Positions 1 through 12,651 are shown, counted from the stretch's first letter. The stretch: DNA of 64,000 nucleotides from Hydrogenophaga borbori (GCF_003417535.1 NZ_QVLS01000001.1:186001-250000), one strand, 5' to 3'. Notes: generated from the letters alone by a model not told the origin. Numbers and translations are program-made.

Positions 1-1
1 C

Positions 2-745
<744 letters not shown>

Positions 746-755
746 GGACCGCACG

Positions 756-2174
756 ATGAGCCAGCAATTCGACGTCATCGTCATCGGCGGCGGCCCCGGG
801 GGCTACATCGCGGCCATCCGCGCCGCGCAACTGGGCTTCAAGGTGGCCTGCATCGACGAGTGGAAAAACGCCAAGGGCGGTGCCGCCCTGGGCGGCACCT
901 GCACCAACGTGGGCTGCATCCCCTCCAAGGCGCTGCTGCAGTCGTCCGAGCACTACGAGCACGCCGGCAAGCACTTCGCCGAGCACGGCATCGAGGTCAA
1001 GGGCCTGAGCCTGGACGTGGGCCAGATGCTCAAGCGCAAGGACCAGGTGGTCGAGCAGAACAACAAGGGCATCGAGTTCCTTTTCAAGAAGAACAAGGTG
1101 GCCTTCTTCCACGGCCGCGGCTCGTTCGTGAAGGCGGTCGAGGGGGGCTACGAGATCAAGGCCGGCGAGGAGAGCCTCGTCGGCAAGCAGGTCATCGTCG
1201 CCACCGGCTCCAATGCGCGCGCGCTGCCCGGCGCGCCCTTCGACGAGGAGAACATCCTTTCGAACGACGGCGCCCTGCGCGTGGGCGCGGTGCCCAAGAA
1301 GCTGGGCCTGATCGGCTCGGGTGTCATCGGCCTGGAAATGGGCTCCGTCTGGCGCCGCCTGGGCGCCGAGGTGACCATCCTCGAAGGCCTGCCCACATTC
1401 CTGGGCGCGGTGGACGAGCAGATCGCCAAGGAAGCCAAGAAGGCCTTCGACAAGCAGGGCCTGAAGATCGAGCTGGGCGTGAAGGTCGGCGAGGTCAAGT
1501 CCGGCAAGAAGGGTGTGTCCATCGCCTACGCCAACGCCAAGGGCGAGGCGCAGACGCTGGAGGTGGACAAGCTGATCGTCTCCATCGGCCGCGTGCCCAA
1601 CACCATCGGCCTCAACGCCGAGGGCGTGGGTCTGCAGCTCGACGAGCGCGGCGCCATCGTGGTCGATGGCGACTGCCGCACCAACCTGCCGGGCGTCTGG
1701 GCCGTCGGTGACGTGGTGCGCGGCCCCATGCTCGCGCACAAGGCCGAGGAAGAGGGCGTGGCGGTGGCCGAGCGCATCGCGGGCCAGCACGGGCACGTGA
1801 ACTTCAACACCATCCCCTGGGTGATCTACACCAGCCCCGAGATCGCCTGGGTGGGCGAGACCGAGCAGCAGCTCAAGGCCCGCGGCGCCGCCTACAAGGC
1901 CGGCACCTTCCCCTTCATGGCCAACGGCCGCGCGCGCGCGCTGGGCGACACCACTGGCATGGTGAAGTTCCTGGCCGATGCCGCGACCGACGAGATCCTG
2001 GGCGTGCACATCGTGGGCCCCATGGCCAGCGAGCTCATCTCGGAAGCCGTGGTGGCGATGGAGTTCAAGGCCAGCAGCGAGGACATCGCGCGCATCTGCC
2101 ACGCGCACCCCTCGCTGTCCGAGGCGACGAAGGAAGCCGCGCTGGCCGTCGACAAGCGCACGCTGAACTTCTGA
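756..2174 (+). CDS. lpdA: dihydrolipoyl dehydrogenase (E3)
   Basis: This flavoprotein of 472 residues reoxidises dihydrolipoamide in the 2-oxoglutarate dehydrogenase complex using NAD+. The N-terminal FAD-binding motif GGGPGGY is at about residues 11-17. The redox-active disulfide is C49/C54 in [13 protein letters not shown]. An NAD-binding [10 protein letters not shown] segment follows mid-protein, then the second FAD motif ([17 protein letters not shown]). The C-terminal dimer domain carries the catalytic His in [10 protein letters not shown]. Length and all motifs are normal for the family. It directly follows odhB and is probably in the same transcript; zapE starts 7 bases after its stop. 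Confidence 0.97.
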   Translation: MSQQFDVIVIGGGPGGYIAAIRAAQLGFKVACIDEWKNAKGGAALGGTCTNVGCIPSKALLQSSEHYEHAGKHFAEHGIEVKGLSLDVGQMLKRKDQVVEQNNKGIEFLFKKNKVAFFHGRGSFVKAVEGGYEIKAGEESLVGKQVIVATGSNARALPGAPFDEENILSNDGALRVGAVPKKLGLIGSGVIGLEMGSVWRRLGAEVTILEGLPTFLGAVDEQIAKEAKKAFDKQGLKIELGVKVGEVKSGKKGVSIAYANAKGEAQTLEVDKLIVSIGRVPNTIGLNAEGVGLQLDERGAIVVDGDCRTNLPGVWAVGDVVRGPMLAHKAEEEGVAVAERIAGQHGHVNFNTIPWVIYTSPEIAWVGETEQQLKARGAAYKAGTFPFMANGRARALGDTTGMVKFLADAATDEILGVHIVGPMASELISEAVVAMEFKASSEDIARICHAHPSLSEATKEAALAVDKRTLNF

Positions 2175-2181
2175 CACCGCC

Positions 2182-3279
2182 TTGAGCGTCCGCAGCGCCT
2201 ACGAGGCCGCGCTCAAGGAGCGCGGCTACACGCCCGACCCGGCCCAACTTCGGGCCGTGGACGCGCTGGAGCGCTGCGCGCAGGAGTGGACCCAGTACAA
2301 GCAGAAGCGCTCGAACGCGCTGAAGAAGCTCATCAACCGGCCGGACGTCCCGCGCGGCGTGTACATGTTCGGCGGGGTGGGGCGCGGCAAGAGCTTCCTC
2401 ATGGACTGCTTCTTCCACGCCGTGCCGCTCAAGCGCAAGACGCGGCTGCACTTCCACGAGTTCATGCGCGAGGTGCACCGCGAACTGCGCGACCTGCAGG
2501 GCACGCAGAACCCGCTGGACGTGCTGGGCGAGCGCATCTCCCGGCGCTACAAGCTGATCTGCTTCGACGAGTTCCACGTCGCCGACGTGACGGACGCCAT
2601 GATCCTGCACCGCCTGCTGGACTCGCTGTTCCGCAACGGCGTGGGCTTCGTCACCACCTCGAACTTCCACCCCGACCAGCTGTACCCGCAGGGCTTGCAC
2701 CGCGACCGCATCCTGCCGGCGATCGAGCTGCTGAAGGAGCGGCTGGAGGTGGTGAACGTGGACAACGGCACCGACTACCGCCAGCGCACGCTGACGCACA
2801 TCGCGCTGTACCACACGCCGCTGGGCCCCGAGGCCGACGCGGCGATGGAAGCCACCTTCAACCAGCTCGCGGAGGTGGGCGACCAGAGCCCGGTGATGGG
2901 CATCGAGTCGCGCCAGATCCAGGCCCTGCGCCGCGCGGGCGGGGTGATCTGGTTCGACTTTCGCACCCTGTGCGGCGGACCGCGCTCGCAGAACGACTAC
3001 CTCGAGATCGCGAGCCAGTTCCACACGGTGCTGCTGTCCAACGTGCCGCAGATGTCGGTGCGCATGGCCTCGGAGGCGCGGCGCTTCACCTGGCTGGTGG
3101 ACGTGCTCTACGACCGGCGCTGCAAGCTCGTGCTGTCGGCGGCCGTGCCGCCCGAGGCGCTGTACCTCGAAGGTCCCCTGTCGCACGAATTCCCGCGCAC
3201 GGTGTCGCGCCTGACGGAAATGCAGTCGCAGGAGTACCTGGCCCTGCCGCACCGGGTGGTGGACACGGCGCTGACCTGA
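2182..3279 (+). CDS. zapE: cell division protein ZapE (AFG1-family ATPase)
   Basis: The product is a 365-residue P-loop ATPase of the AFG1/ZapE family, known in E. coli as a Z-ring-associated factor. The Walker A motif GGVGRGKS is at about residues 64-71, and the Walker B with family signature is LICFDEFHVADVTDA. The conserved block TTSNFHPDQLYPQGLHRDRILPAI (abridged here as TTSNFHPDQLYP) is present, as is the C-terminal FTWLVDVLYDRRCKL segment. The start is TTG, 7 bases after the lpdA stop, with no obvious Shine-Dalgarno. That suggests translational coupling to the odh operon. The start codon is the least certain point; the function assignment is firm. Confidence 0.93.
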   Translation: MSVRSAYEAALKERGYTPDPAQLRAVDALERCAQEWTQYKQKRSNALKKLINRPDVPRGVYMFGGVGRGKSFLMDCFFHAVPLKRKTRLHFHEFMREVHRELRDLQGTQNPLDVLGERISRRYKLICFDEFHVADVTDAMILHRLLDSLFRNGVGFVTTSNFHPDQLYPQGLHRDRILPAIELLKERLEVVNVDNGTDYRQRTLTHIALYHTPLGPEADAAMEATFNQLAEVGDQSPVMGIESRQIQALRRAGGVIWFDFRTLCGGPRSQNDYLEIASQFHTVLLSNVPQMSVRMASEARRFTWLVDVLYDRRCKLVLSAAVPPEALYLEGPLSHEFPRTVSRLTEMQSQEYLALPHRVVDTALT

Positions 3280-3288
3280 GCGCGGCGC

Positions 3289-4047
3289 TCAGATCAAGGG
3301 GTCGAGCTTGACGACCACCAGCGAGAGGTTGTCTCCCGTCCCCCGCGCCCGGGTGCGCGCCTTCTGGATCAGGAACTCACAGGCCTCGCGCGGCGAGAGC
3401 ATGGCGATGGTGCTGGCCAGCTCCTCGGGCGAAAAGTAGTGCCAGATGCCGTCGCTGCAGGCCATCAGCGCGTCGCCCGCGTTCAGCTTGGGCACCGCGT
3501 GCAGGTCGATCGGCGGGTCGTTCTCGGTGCCCAGGCAACCCATCAGGATGTTGGCGTGCGGGTGGTCCAGGGCTTCCTGTTCGGTGATCTCGCCCTGGTT
3601 GACCAGGGTCTGCACGTAGGAGTGGTCCGTCGTGCGGTGCAGCAGCTTGCCCTGGCGGAAGTGGTAAACCCGGGAGTCGCCGGCGTGCACCCAGTGGCTC
3701 TCGCCGTTGGGCAGCAGCAAGAAGGCCGCGATGGTGCTGTGCGGCTCCTGCTCGGCCGACACCGCCGTCAGCTTGATCACCATGTGCGACTCGTTGACGA
3801 TCTGCTTGAGCAGGGCCCGTGGGTCGTCGGTTTCGGGGTCGAAGCGGTTGAACAGCTGGCGTGCCGTGAGCATCACCTGGTCCGAGGCCTTGCGGCCGCC
3901 GCTGCGCCCGCCCATGCCGTCGGCCAGCACGGCCAGCAGGCAGTTGGGGATGCGCGTGTGCTGCATCAGTTCGACCTGGTCCTGCTGGTAGTCGCGGTCA
4001 CCCTTGTGGATGCCGGTCGATGCCAGGATGCGATAGCCTTTGCTCAT
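3289..4047 (-). CDS. PP2C-family serine/threonine protein phosphatase
   Basis: The product is a 252-residue metal-dependent protein phosphatase of the PP2C/Stp type. Metal-binding signatures are visible in order: GDRDYQQDQV near the N-terminus, LADGMGGRSGG, WVHAGDSRVYHF, ACSDGIWHYFSPEEL, and the C-terminal GTGDNLSLVVVKL. The frame stays open further upstream, but the extra residues are Arg/Pro-rich and unlike the family. The start at MSKGYRIL was therefore chosen, although no good ribosome-binding site precedes it. No partner Ser/Thr kinase is visible nearby. It converges on zapE (9-base gap) and diverges from the helicase gene at 4200. Confidence 0.9.
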   Translation of the reverse strand: MSKGYRILASTGIHKGDRDYQQDQVELMQHTRIPNCLLAVLADGMGGRSGGRKASDQVMLTARQLFNRFDPETDDPRALLKQIVNESHMVIKLTAVSAEQEPHSTIAAFLLLPNGESHWVHAGDSRVYHFRQGKLLHRTTDHSYVQTLVNQGEITEQEALDHPHANILMGCLGTENDPPIDLHAVPKLNAGDALMACSDGIWHYFSPEELASTIAMLSPREACEFLIQKARTRARGTGDNLSLVVVKLDPLI

Positions 4048-4199
4048 ATGGATTCGATCGGTTGGAGCGGCGGGGGCGCGGTGGTCGCAATGGTATCCAC
4101 TAATCCCCGTCCGGCCGGCCGGACGGGGGAGGCCCGCGTGCGCCTCGCACGGCGGCCCGATGAGGCCCGCCTCGCGGCGCGCTGCGCGCAGGCGTTCGC

Positions 4200-6197
4200 A
4201 TGAGCGAACTCGGCGCCCGCGTGGCACAGGCACTCGCGCCCGGTGGCGCGCTGGCCCGGGCCTGGCCCGGCTGGACCGCGCGAGCGGCGCAGGCCGCCAT
4301 GGCGCAGGCGGTGGCGCAGGCCATCGAGGGCGGGGGCGCGCTGCTGGTCGAGGCCCCGGCGGGCAGCGGCAAGACCCTGGCTTACCTGCTGCCCTGGCTG
4401 CTGTCGGGCCGGCGCGCGCTGGTCTCCACCAGTACCCACGTGCTGCAGCGCCAATTGGCCGAGCGCGACCTGCCGCGCCTGGCCAGCGCCACCGGCCAGC
4501 CGGTGCGCGTGGCCCTGCTCAAGGGCCGCGGACGCTACGTCTGCCTGGCGCGCCTGCAGGCGGCGGTGGAGCAGGGCCCGCGCGCGGGCGCGCCGGCCGA
4601 ACACGCCTGGTTGCGTGAACTGCTGGCCTGGGCGGAGCGCGGCGGCGATGGCGACCTCGACCAGGTCGCCGGCACCGACGCCATCGCCGGCCTGCACGGG
4701 CGCATCACCTCCACCAGCGAGAACTGCGCGCGCCAGGCCTGCGCGCGCTGGGCCGATTGCCACGTGGAGCGCGCGCGCCGCGCCGCGCTGGCGGCCGACG
4801 TGGTGGTCATCAACCACCACCTGTGGCTGGCCGAGCTGCAGCGCCACCACCTGGGTCGCCCGCGCCTGCTGCCGGAGGTGGACGTGGTGGTGTTCGACGA
4901 GGCGCATGCCCTGCACGCGCTGCGCGCGCAACTGGGCGCCGAGGCCTTCGACCAGGCGGCGCTGCAGCGCCTGTGGGCCGATCTCGCCGCGCTGGCCGAC
5001 GGCCCGCTGCGCGGCCTGCAGGCGTGGCGGCTGCTCGCGCACGACGGGCAATCGGCCACGCGCGCGCTGGCCCAGGCGCTGGCGGCGCTGCCGCCGCGCG
5101 AGGGCCGGCAGGCCTGGCCTCTGGGCGATCGACTGGCGCCCTGGCGGCTGGCCCACGCCGTCGCCGCGGCGCAGGCCGCGCTCACGGCCAGCGGCGAGGC
5201 CGATCCGCGCCCGCGCCGCCTGTTGGAGCGCACCCGCTCGATGGCGCAGGTGCTGCACACGCTGCTGAGCAGCGAGGACCCGTCGGCGGTCTGGCTTGAT
5301 TGGCGTTCGCCCGGAGACTGGACCTGCCTGCGGCCGGCGGCGCAGGGCCAGGATGTGGCCGCGCTGGCCCTGGCCACCGCGGCGCCGCTGGGCGCGCGCA
5401 GCGTGGTGCACGCCTCGGCCACGCTCGGTCTGGACGACGCACTGGGCTGGCACCGCCAGGCCCTGGCGGTGGATGCCGCCTGGTCGCCGCGCGCGCTGCG
5501 CCTGGTGGCGGACGACCAAGACCCCAGCGCCGCCGCGCTGTTTGTGCCCGAGGACCTGCCCGAGCCCGCCGAGGCCACGCACGCGCAGGCCCTGGCCGAG
5601 CGCATCGTGCCCTGGATCGCGCGGCTGGGCGGCCGCTGCCTGGTGCTGGCCACCACGCGGCGCGCGGCGCAGCGGATCGCGCAGGCCCTTCAGGCGCGCG
5701 CCCGGCCGGACTGGCGGGTGTTGCTGGTGGGCGAGCGCCCCACGCACGCCGCGCTGGAGGCCCTGCGCCGCGCGGGCGGCGCGGCGCCCACGGTGGTGGT
5801 GGCCAGCGGCGCGCTGTGGCAGGGCATCGACGTGCCGGGCGAGGCCCTGCAGCTGCTGGTGATCGACAAGCTGCCGTTTGCGCCGCCCGACGACCCCTGG
5901 CTGCGGCAGCGCCTGGCGCGCGCCCAGGCGCTGGGCGCCGACCCGTTCAGCGAGGTGCAGCTGGCCGACGCGGCGATGGCCCTGCGACAGGGGGTGGGGC
6001 GACTGATCCGCCGCGCGGGCGATCGGGGCCTGATCGTGATCGGCGACGTGCGCCTGCGCCGGCGCGCCTACGGCCCGGCGCTGCTGGCGGCGCTGCCGCC
6101 CAGCCGCTGGCTGGACACGGAGGCGGAGGTGGACGCGTGGCTGGGCGAACTGGCGGCGCTCACCAGAGCTTCCACCACGGATCGCTCGACTTCTTGA
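4200..6197 (+). CDS. DinG/YoaA-family ATP-dependent DNA helicase
   Basis: This 665-residue superfamily 2 helicase is of the XPD/DinG type and unwinds DNA in repair or R-loop/replication-conflict contexts. Walker A is EAPAGSGKTLAYLLP, and the DEAH box is VVVFDEAHAL. Between them lies a four-cysteine set (YVCLARL, then NCARQACARWADC) consistent with the 4Fe-4S cluster of this family. Helicase motifs near the C-terminus include SGALWQGIDVPGEAL and QGVGRLIRR. The last 38 bases overlap the 3' end of bamD on the other strand. Whether it is orthologous to E. coli DinG or YoaA cannot be settled by eye, so no symbol is given. Confidence 0.9.
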   Translation: MSELGARVAQALAPGGALARAWPGWTARAAQAAMAQAVAQAIEGGGALLVEAPAGSGKTLAYLLPWLLSGRRALVSTSTHVLQRQLAERDLPRLASATGQPVRVALLKGRGRYVCLARLQAAVEQGPRAGAPAEHAWLRELLAWAERGGDGDLDQVAGTDAIAGLHGRITSTSENCARQACARWADCHVERARRAALAADVVVINHHLWLAELQRHHLGRPRLLPEVDVVVFDEAHALHALRAQLGAEAFDQAALQRLWADLAALADGPLRGLQAWRLLAHDGQSATRALAQALAALPPREGRQAWPLGDRLAPWRLAHAVAAAQAALTASGEADPRPRRLLERTRSMAQVLHTLLSSEDPSAVWLDWRSPGDWTCLRPAAQGQDVAALALATAAPLGARSVVHASATLGLDDALGWHRQALAVDAAWSPRALRLVADDQDPSAAALFVPEDLPEPAEATHAQALAERIVPWIARLGGRCLVLATTRRAAQRIAQALQARARPDWRVLLVGERPTHAALEALRRAGGAAPTVVVASGALWQGIDVPGEALQLLVIDKLPFAPPDDPWLRQRLARAQALGADPFSEVQLADAAMALRQGVGRLIRRAGDRGLIVIGDVRLRRRAYGPALLAALPPSRWLDTEAEVDAWLGELAALTRASTTDRSTS

Positions 6198-6972
6198 AGC
6201 CGTGCTCGACGTACTCGCTGTTCGGGTAGCTCGCGCGCATCACCCGCGCGGCGTCGTCGCGCAGCTGGGTCATGCCCAGGGCGTCGTAGGACTGCACGAG
6301 GATGTACAGCGCCTCTTCGAGCGCGGGCGCGTCGGTGTAATCGGTCAGCGCCGACTGCGCGCGGTTGATGGCCGCCAGGTAGGCGCCCCGGCCGAAGTAG
6401 TAGCGCGCCACGTGCACCTCGTACTGCGCGAGCGAGTTCACGATGTAGCGCATGCGCGCCACCGCGTCCGGCGTGTAGCGCGACTGGGGAAAGCGCGTGC
6501 TCAGCTCGCGGAAGGCCTCGTAGGATTCCTTGGCCGCCTTCTGGTCGCGCTCGGACAGGTCCTGGCGCGCCAGCGAGCCGAAGAGACCCAGGTTGTCATT
6601 GAAGTTGACCAGACCCTTGAGGTAGAGCGCGTAGTCGAACGCGGGGCTGGCCGGGTGCAGGCGCATGAAGCGGTCCAGCGTGGCCAGGGCCTGCGCGGGC
6701 TCGTCGCCGCGGTACTGGGTGTAGGCCTTGTCGAGCTGGGCCTGCTGCGCCAGCGGCGTACCGGCGGCGCGGCCTTCGAGCTTTTCGAACAGGGTGACGG
6801 CGCGCGCGTAGTTGCCGGCGTCGCGCTCGTCCGTGGCCTCGCTGTAGAGGCGGTTGGGGCTCCAGCCAATGGTCTCATCGACCGGGGTCGTGCTGCAGCC
6901 CTGCAGCAGCAGCGCCAGGGCGACGGCGGCCAGGGACGGGGCCGATAATCCACGGCTCAACTTCAAGGGCAT
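6160..6972 (-). CDS. bamD: outer membrane assembly lipoprotein BamD
   Basis: BamD is the essential lipoprotein of the BAM complex, which inserts beta-barrel proteins into the outer membrane. The product is 270 residues with a signal peptide and a lipobox LLQGC, predicted lipidated at C26. TPR-like helices follow (YSEATDERDAGNYARAVTLFEKLE and further repeats), and the end is DPWWKLW. BamB is encoded further along this window. The gene is divergent from rluD: the bamD ATG (complement of 6970-6972) and the rluD ATG share one CATG. A TATACT-like -10 for bamD lies at 7012-7007 on this strand, inside rluD. Its 3' end overlaps the helicase gene by 38 bases. Confidence 0.95.
   Translation of the reverse strand: MPLKLSRGLSAPSLAAVALALLLQGCSTTPVDETIGWSPNRLYSEATDERDAGNYARAVTLFEKLEGRAAGTPLAQQAQLDKAYTQYRGDEPAQALATLDRFMRLHPASPAFDYALYLKGLVNFNDNLGLFGSLARQDLSERDQKAAKESYEAFRELSTRFPQSRYTPDAVARMRYIVNSLAQYEVHVARYYFGRGAYLAAINRAQSALTDYTDAPALEEALYILVQSYDALGMTQLRDDAARVMRASYPNSEYVEHGFKKSSDPWWKLW
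6944..6949 (+). promoter_or_regulatory. candidate -10 element of rluD (GATAAT)
   Basis: GATAAT sits 21 bases before the rluD ATG, inside the bamD signal-peptide coding region. The same CCGATAATC context recurs before rlmB and (as GGGATAATCGG) before mnmH. No convincing -35 is visible. Confidence 0.35.
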
Positions 6973-8008
6973 GGCGCTGGAACAGGACTCGTTGAACGAA
7001 GCGGACAGTATATCGGCCGGGGGTGTGGCGCCCGAGGGCGAGCCCTGGGACGAACAGGCCGAGCAGCGCCGCCACGAGGTCCCCGCCGGGCTGCATGGCT
7101 GGCGGCTGGACCGCGCGCTGGCCGCGCTGGTGCCCGAGTTCTCCCGCTCCTACCTGCAGCAGCTGCTGGCCGACGGCGGCGTGCTCTGGCGCGAGCGCGC
7201 CTGCACCAAGGCTGCCACGCGCGTGTCGGCGGGCGACACGGTGGTGGTCGCGCTGCGGCCCACGCCGCAGGCGCGCGCCTTTGTGGCCGAGCCCATGGCG
7301 CTGGACCGGGTGTTCGAGGACGAGCACCTGCTGGTCATCGACAAGCCCGCCGGGCTGGTGGTGCACCCGGCGGCCGGGCATTGGGGCGGCACGCTGCTCA
7401 ACGGCCTGCTCGCGCACCACCCGGGCGCCGCCGCGTTGCCGCGCGCGGGCATCGTGCACCGGCTCGACAAGGACACCTCGGGCCTGATGATGGTCGCCAA
7501 GTCGCGCCCCGCCATGCAGGCGCTGGTGAGCGCCATCGCTGCCCGCGAAGTGGGGCGCCAGTACCTGGCCATCGCGCACGGCGCCTGGCGGCACGAGGGC
7601 CTGCGCACGGTGCGCGAACCGATCGGCCGCGACCCCCGCAACCGCCTGCGCATGGCGGTGGTGGGCGAGGGCGCGGGCAAGCCGGCGCAGAGCGACTTCC
7701 TCGCCCTCGACCGCTGCGGCGAGGCCATGCTGGTGGCCTGCAAGCTGCACACCGGGCGCACGCACCAGATCCGCGTGCACATGGCCTGGCTGGGCCATCC
7801 GCTGGTGGGCGACACGCTGTACGGCGGCCGGCCGCTCTGGGGCCTGCAGCGGCAGGCGCTGCACGCGGCGTCGCTGCGCCTGTCGCACCCGGTTTCCGGG
7901 GTGCCGCTGGCCTTCTGGCGCGACCCGCCCGAGGACCTGACCGCCGCCTTGGCCGCCGGGGGGCTCCGGTACAATCCGCCCCCTGCCGGCCAGGGCCTGA
8001 TCGACTGA
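6971..8008 (+). CDS. rluD: 23S rRNA pseudouridine synthase RluD
   Basis: The enzyme makes pseudouridines in helix 69 of 23S rRNA. It has 345 residues. An S4-like RNA-binding region comes first (GWRLDRALAALVPEFSRSYLQ), then the RluA-type catalytic core with the active-site Asp in GIVHRLDKDTSGLMMVAKS, and the conserved LHTGRTHQIRVHM block. The frame continues upstream into bamD, but the ATG at 6971 fits because it coincides with the divergent bamD start. About 25 residues follow before similarity would be expected, so a slightly later start is possible. The divergent bamD-rluD arrangement is also found in E. coli. Confidence 0.93.
   Translation: MALEQDSLNEADSISAGGVAPEGEPWDEQAEQRRHEVPAGLHGWRLDRALAALVPEFSRSYLQQLLADGGVLWRERACTKAATRVSAGDTVVVALRPTPQARAFVAEPMALDRVFEDEHLLVIDKPAGLVVHPAAGHWGGTLLNGLLAHHPGAAALPRAGIVHRLDKDTSGLMMVAKSRPAMQALVSAIAAREVGRQYLAIAHGAWRHEGLRTVREPIGRDPRNRLRMAVVGEGAGKPAQSDFLALDRCGEAMLVACKLHTGRTHQIRVHMAWLGHPLVGDTLYGGRPLWGLQRQALHAASLRLSHPVSGVPLAFWRDPPEDLTAALAAGGLRYNPPPAGQGLID
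7970..7975 (+). promoter_or_regulatory. candidate -10 element upstream of scpB (TACAAT)
   Basis: TACAAT in the context CCGGTACAATCCG lies in the last codons of rluD. A TTGGCC at 7949-7954 could act as -35 with a 15-base spacer. The scpB ATG is 160 bases downstream, giving a long leader. That leader (8009-8134) begins with a 6-bp GC hairpin, TCCGCC/GGCGGA, immediately after the rluD stop. Confidence 0.35.
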
Positions 8009-8134
8009 TCCGCCCGCATCGGCGGACGCCCCTTTCGCGGCCCGTGCCGCGGCCCATGCCCGGGACCTCTTCCCCGGCCCCGCCCACCCAGAGCCCATTC
8101 TTCGCGGCCCCGGCGCCGAGCGACCAAGACCATC

Positions 8135-8890
<756 letters not shown>

Positions 8891-10158
8891 TCGGCCCAGC
8901 GCCAGCAAGCCCCGGTCCGATCGGCCGCGCGCCAGCCAGCCGCGCACCGACGCGGCGCGCGTCGACAAGCCGCGCACCGAGCGCCCGCGGCGCGCGGACG
9001 CACCCGCGGCCGACGCCGACGCCCTGCGCTTCGACGAGGTCGTCAGCGGCGCCTTCGACGAGGCCCAATCGCAGGCCCCCGAGGCGCCCGCCGAGCCGGC
9101 CAAGCGCGTGCTCGCGCCCGAGGCCGAATCGCCCAAGCTGCACAAGGTGCTGGCCCAGGCCGGCCTGGGTTCGCGGCTCGAGATGGAGCAACTCATCGTG
9201 CAGGGCCGCCTCTCGGTCAACGGCCAGCCCGCCCACATCGGCCAGCGCATCCAGCACGGCGACCAGATCCGCCTGGACGGCAAGCCCCTGCGCGTGCGCC
9301 TGCAGCCGCCGGCGCCGCGCGTGCTGGCCTACCACAAGCCCGCCGGCGAGGTCGTCACCCACGACGACCCGCAGAACCGCCCCACGGTGTTTCGCCGCCT
9401 GCCGCGCCTGTACCAGGGCAAGTGGCAGTCGGTGGGGCGGCTCGACCTCAACACCGAGGGCCTGCTGCTGTTCACCAACGCCGGCGAACTGGCCAACCGC
9501 CTGATGCACCCGCGCTTCGGCCTGCAGCGCGAGTACGCCGTGCGCGTGCTCGGCGCCATCTCCAACGAAGAGCGGCAGCGCCTGCTGGACGGCGTCCAGC
9601 TGGAAGACGGCATGGCGCAGTTCCAGTCCATCGAGGACGGCGGCGGCGAGGGCGCCAACTGCTGGTACCGCGTCACCATCGGCGAAGGCCGCAACCGCGA
9701 GGTGCGCCGGCTGTTCGAAGCCGTCGGCCATGCCGTGAGCCGGCTCATCCGCATCCGCTACGGGGCCGTGGTGCTGCCGCGCGGCCTGCCGCGCGGGGCC
9801 TGGATCGAACTGGGCGAGCGCGACGTGCAGCGCCTGGGCCAGGCGGCCGGCCTGGCCGATGCCACGCCCCGGGGCTCGCGCGGCGACGCCCCGGCCCCGG
9901 TCAGCGCGCGCCGCCGCCAGGGGCCGGGTCCCAAATCGCCGCCGCCCAAGCCGTCCGCGCCGCGCCGCGCCGAGGGCGCCGCGGCCCGCGGTCGAAGCAG
10001 CGGCGGCCCGCCCGATCCGATGAAGACCAGCCAGGGCTACATCGGCCACGACGCGGTGCAGCGCCAGCGCCGCCAGGGCGGCAAAGCCCCGGGCAAAGGC
10101 ATCGGCAAACCCCCCCGTCCACAGGGGCGCCGCCCCAGGGGCTGACACTTCCGCCATG

Positions 10159-10164
10159 TAGAAT
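10159..10164 (+). promoter_or_regulatory. candidate -10 element of ndk (TAGAAT)
   Basis: TAGAAT lies 60 bases before the ndk ATG in the 79-base spacer after rluB. It matches the TAnAAT boxes seen upstream of scpB, yfgM and hisZ. The -35 region is not recognisable. Confidence 0.4.
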
Positions 10165-10224
10165 GGCGGGCTTTGCGGACCACGGGTCCGCTGCTCCGAT
10201 CGCTCTCAAAACTTCAGGAAACCC

Positions 10225-10650
10225 ATGGCCATCGAACGCACCCTCTCGATCATCAAACCCGACGCCGTCGCCAAGAACGTCATCGGCCAGATTTACGCCC
10301 GTTTCGAGGCCGCTGGCCTGAAGGTCGTGGCCGCCAAGATGGCCCACCTGTCGCGCCGCGAAGCCGAGCAGTTCTACGCCGTGCACAGCGCGCGCCCCTT
10401 CTTCAAGGACCTGGTCGAGTTCATGATCAGCGGCCCGGTGATGATCCAGGTGCTCGAAGGCGAGGGCGCCATCCTCAAGAACCGCGACCTGATGGGTGCC
10501 ACCGACCCGAAGAAGGCCGCCGCCGGCACCATCCGCGCCGATTTCGCCGACAGCATCGACGCCAACGCGGTGCACGGCTCCGACGCGCCCGAGACGGCCG
10601 CCGTGGAAGTGGGTTTCTTCTTCCCCGGCATGAACGTCTACTCGCGTTGA
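10225..10650 (+). CDS. ndk: nucleoside diphosphate kinase
   Basis: Ndk equilibrates NTP and dNTP pools by phosphotransfer through a phosphohistidine. At 141 residues it has the standard length. The N-terminus [17 protein letters not shown] is characteristic. The active-site His is in [15 protein letters not shown] near residue 117. Its own promoter-like box lies 60 bases upstream; rlmN starts 7 bases after the stop, so it probably heads the following operon. Confidence 0.97.
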   Translation: MAIERTLSIIKPDAVAKNVIGQIYARFEAAGLKVVAAKMAHLSRREAEQFYAVHSARPFFKDLVEFMISGPVMIQVLEGEGAILKNRDLMGATDPKKAAAGTIRADFADSIDANAVHGSDAPETAAVEVGFFFPGMNVYSR

Positions 10651-10657
10651 TCATGTC

Positions 10658-11805
<1,148 letters not shown>

Positions 11806-11809
<4 letters not shown>

Positions 11810-12651
11810 CCCCCTTCGCGAACCGACCGCCGCGCAGCCGCACCGTCCAAGCCCTGTGGCTCCTGTCCATGGTGCTGGCGCTGGCGTGGTTGGCCGGTTG
11901 CGCCTCCTCGCAGGCGCCGCGCGTGTCGGCTTCGCCCACGCCGGGCGTGGAGCCCATCACCGCCTCCGACGAGCCGCCCGCGGTGCGCCGCGCGCGCATC
12001 CGCTACGAGCTGGCCGCCAGCTACTACGAGCAGGGCCAGACCACCGTCGCGCTCGACGAGATCAAGCTCTCGCTGCAGGCCGATCCGAACTACGCGCCGG
12101 CCTACATCCTGCGCGGCCTGGTCTACATGCGCCTGAACGACGTGGCGCTGGCCGAGGAGAGCTTTCGCCGCGCGCTGCAGATCAACCCGCGCGACGCGCA
12201 GGCCCTGCACAGCTACGGCCTGTTCGCCTGTGAGCAGGCCCGCTACGTGCAGGCCGACGAGATGTTCAACCAGGCCCTGGCCGTGCCCACCTACGGCGGG
12301 CGCGCGCGCACCTGGCTGGTTCAGGGCGTCTGCCAGATTCGCGCGGGCAAGCTGCAGGACGCCGAGGCTACGCTCGCGCGCGCCTACGAGTTCGACCCGA
12401 GCAACCCGATCGCCGCCTACAACCTGGCCAGCCTCAAGCACCGCCGGGGCGACAGCCAGGGGGCCCAGTTCATCATCCGCCGCGTCAACAACTCCGAACT
12501 CGCCAACGCCGAAACGCTGTGGCTCGGCGTGAAGGTCGAGCGCCAGCTCAACAACGACGTGGCGGCGGCGCAGCTCGCCCAGCAGCTGGGCCGGCGTTTT
12601 CCACAGTCGCCCCAATGGGCGGCGTACCAACGGGGGGCATTCAATGAGTGA
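11806..12651 (+). CDS. pilW: type IV pilus biogenesis lipoprotein PilW/PilF (TPR)
   Basis: This 281-residue outer-membrane lipoprotein is the pilotin type that helps assemble the PilQ secretin. It has a signal peptide with lipobox LAGC, lipidated at about C32. At least four TPR units follow ([40 protein letters not shown], and others). The ATG overlaps the rlmN stop and the 3' end overlaps rodZ by 8 bases. The order rlmN-pilW-rodZ-ispG is conserved in many Proteobacteria. No other pilus genes are in the window, so naming rests on family and context. Confidence 0.88.
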
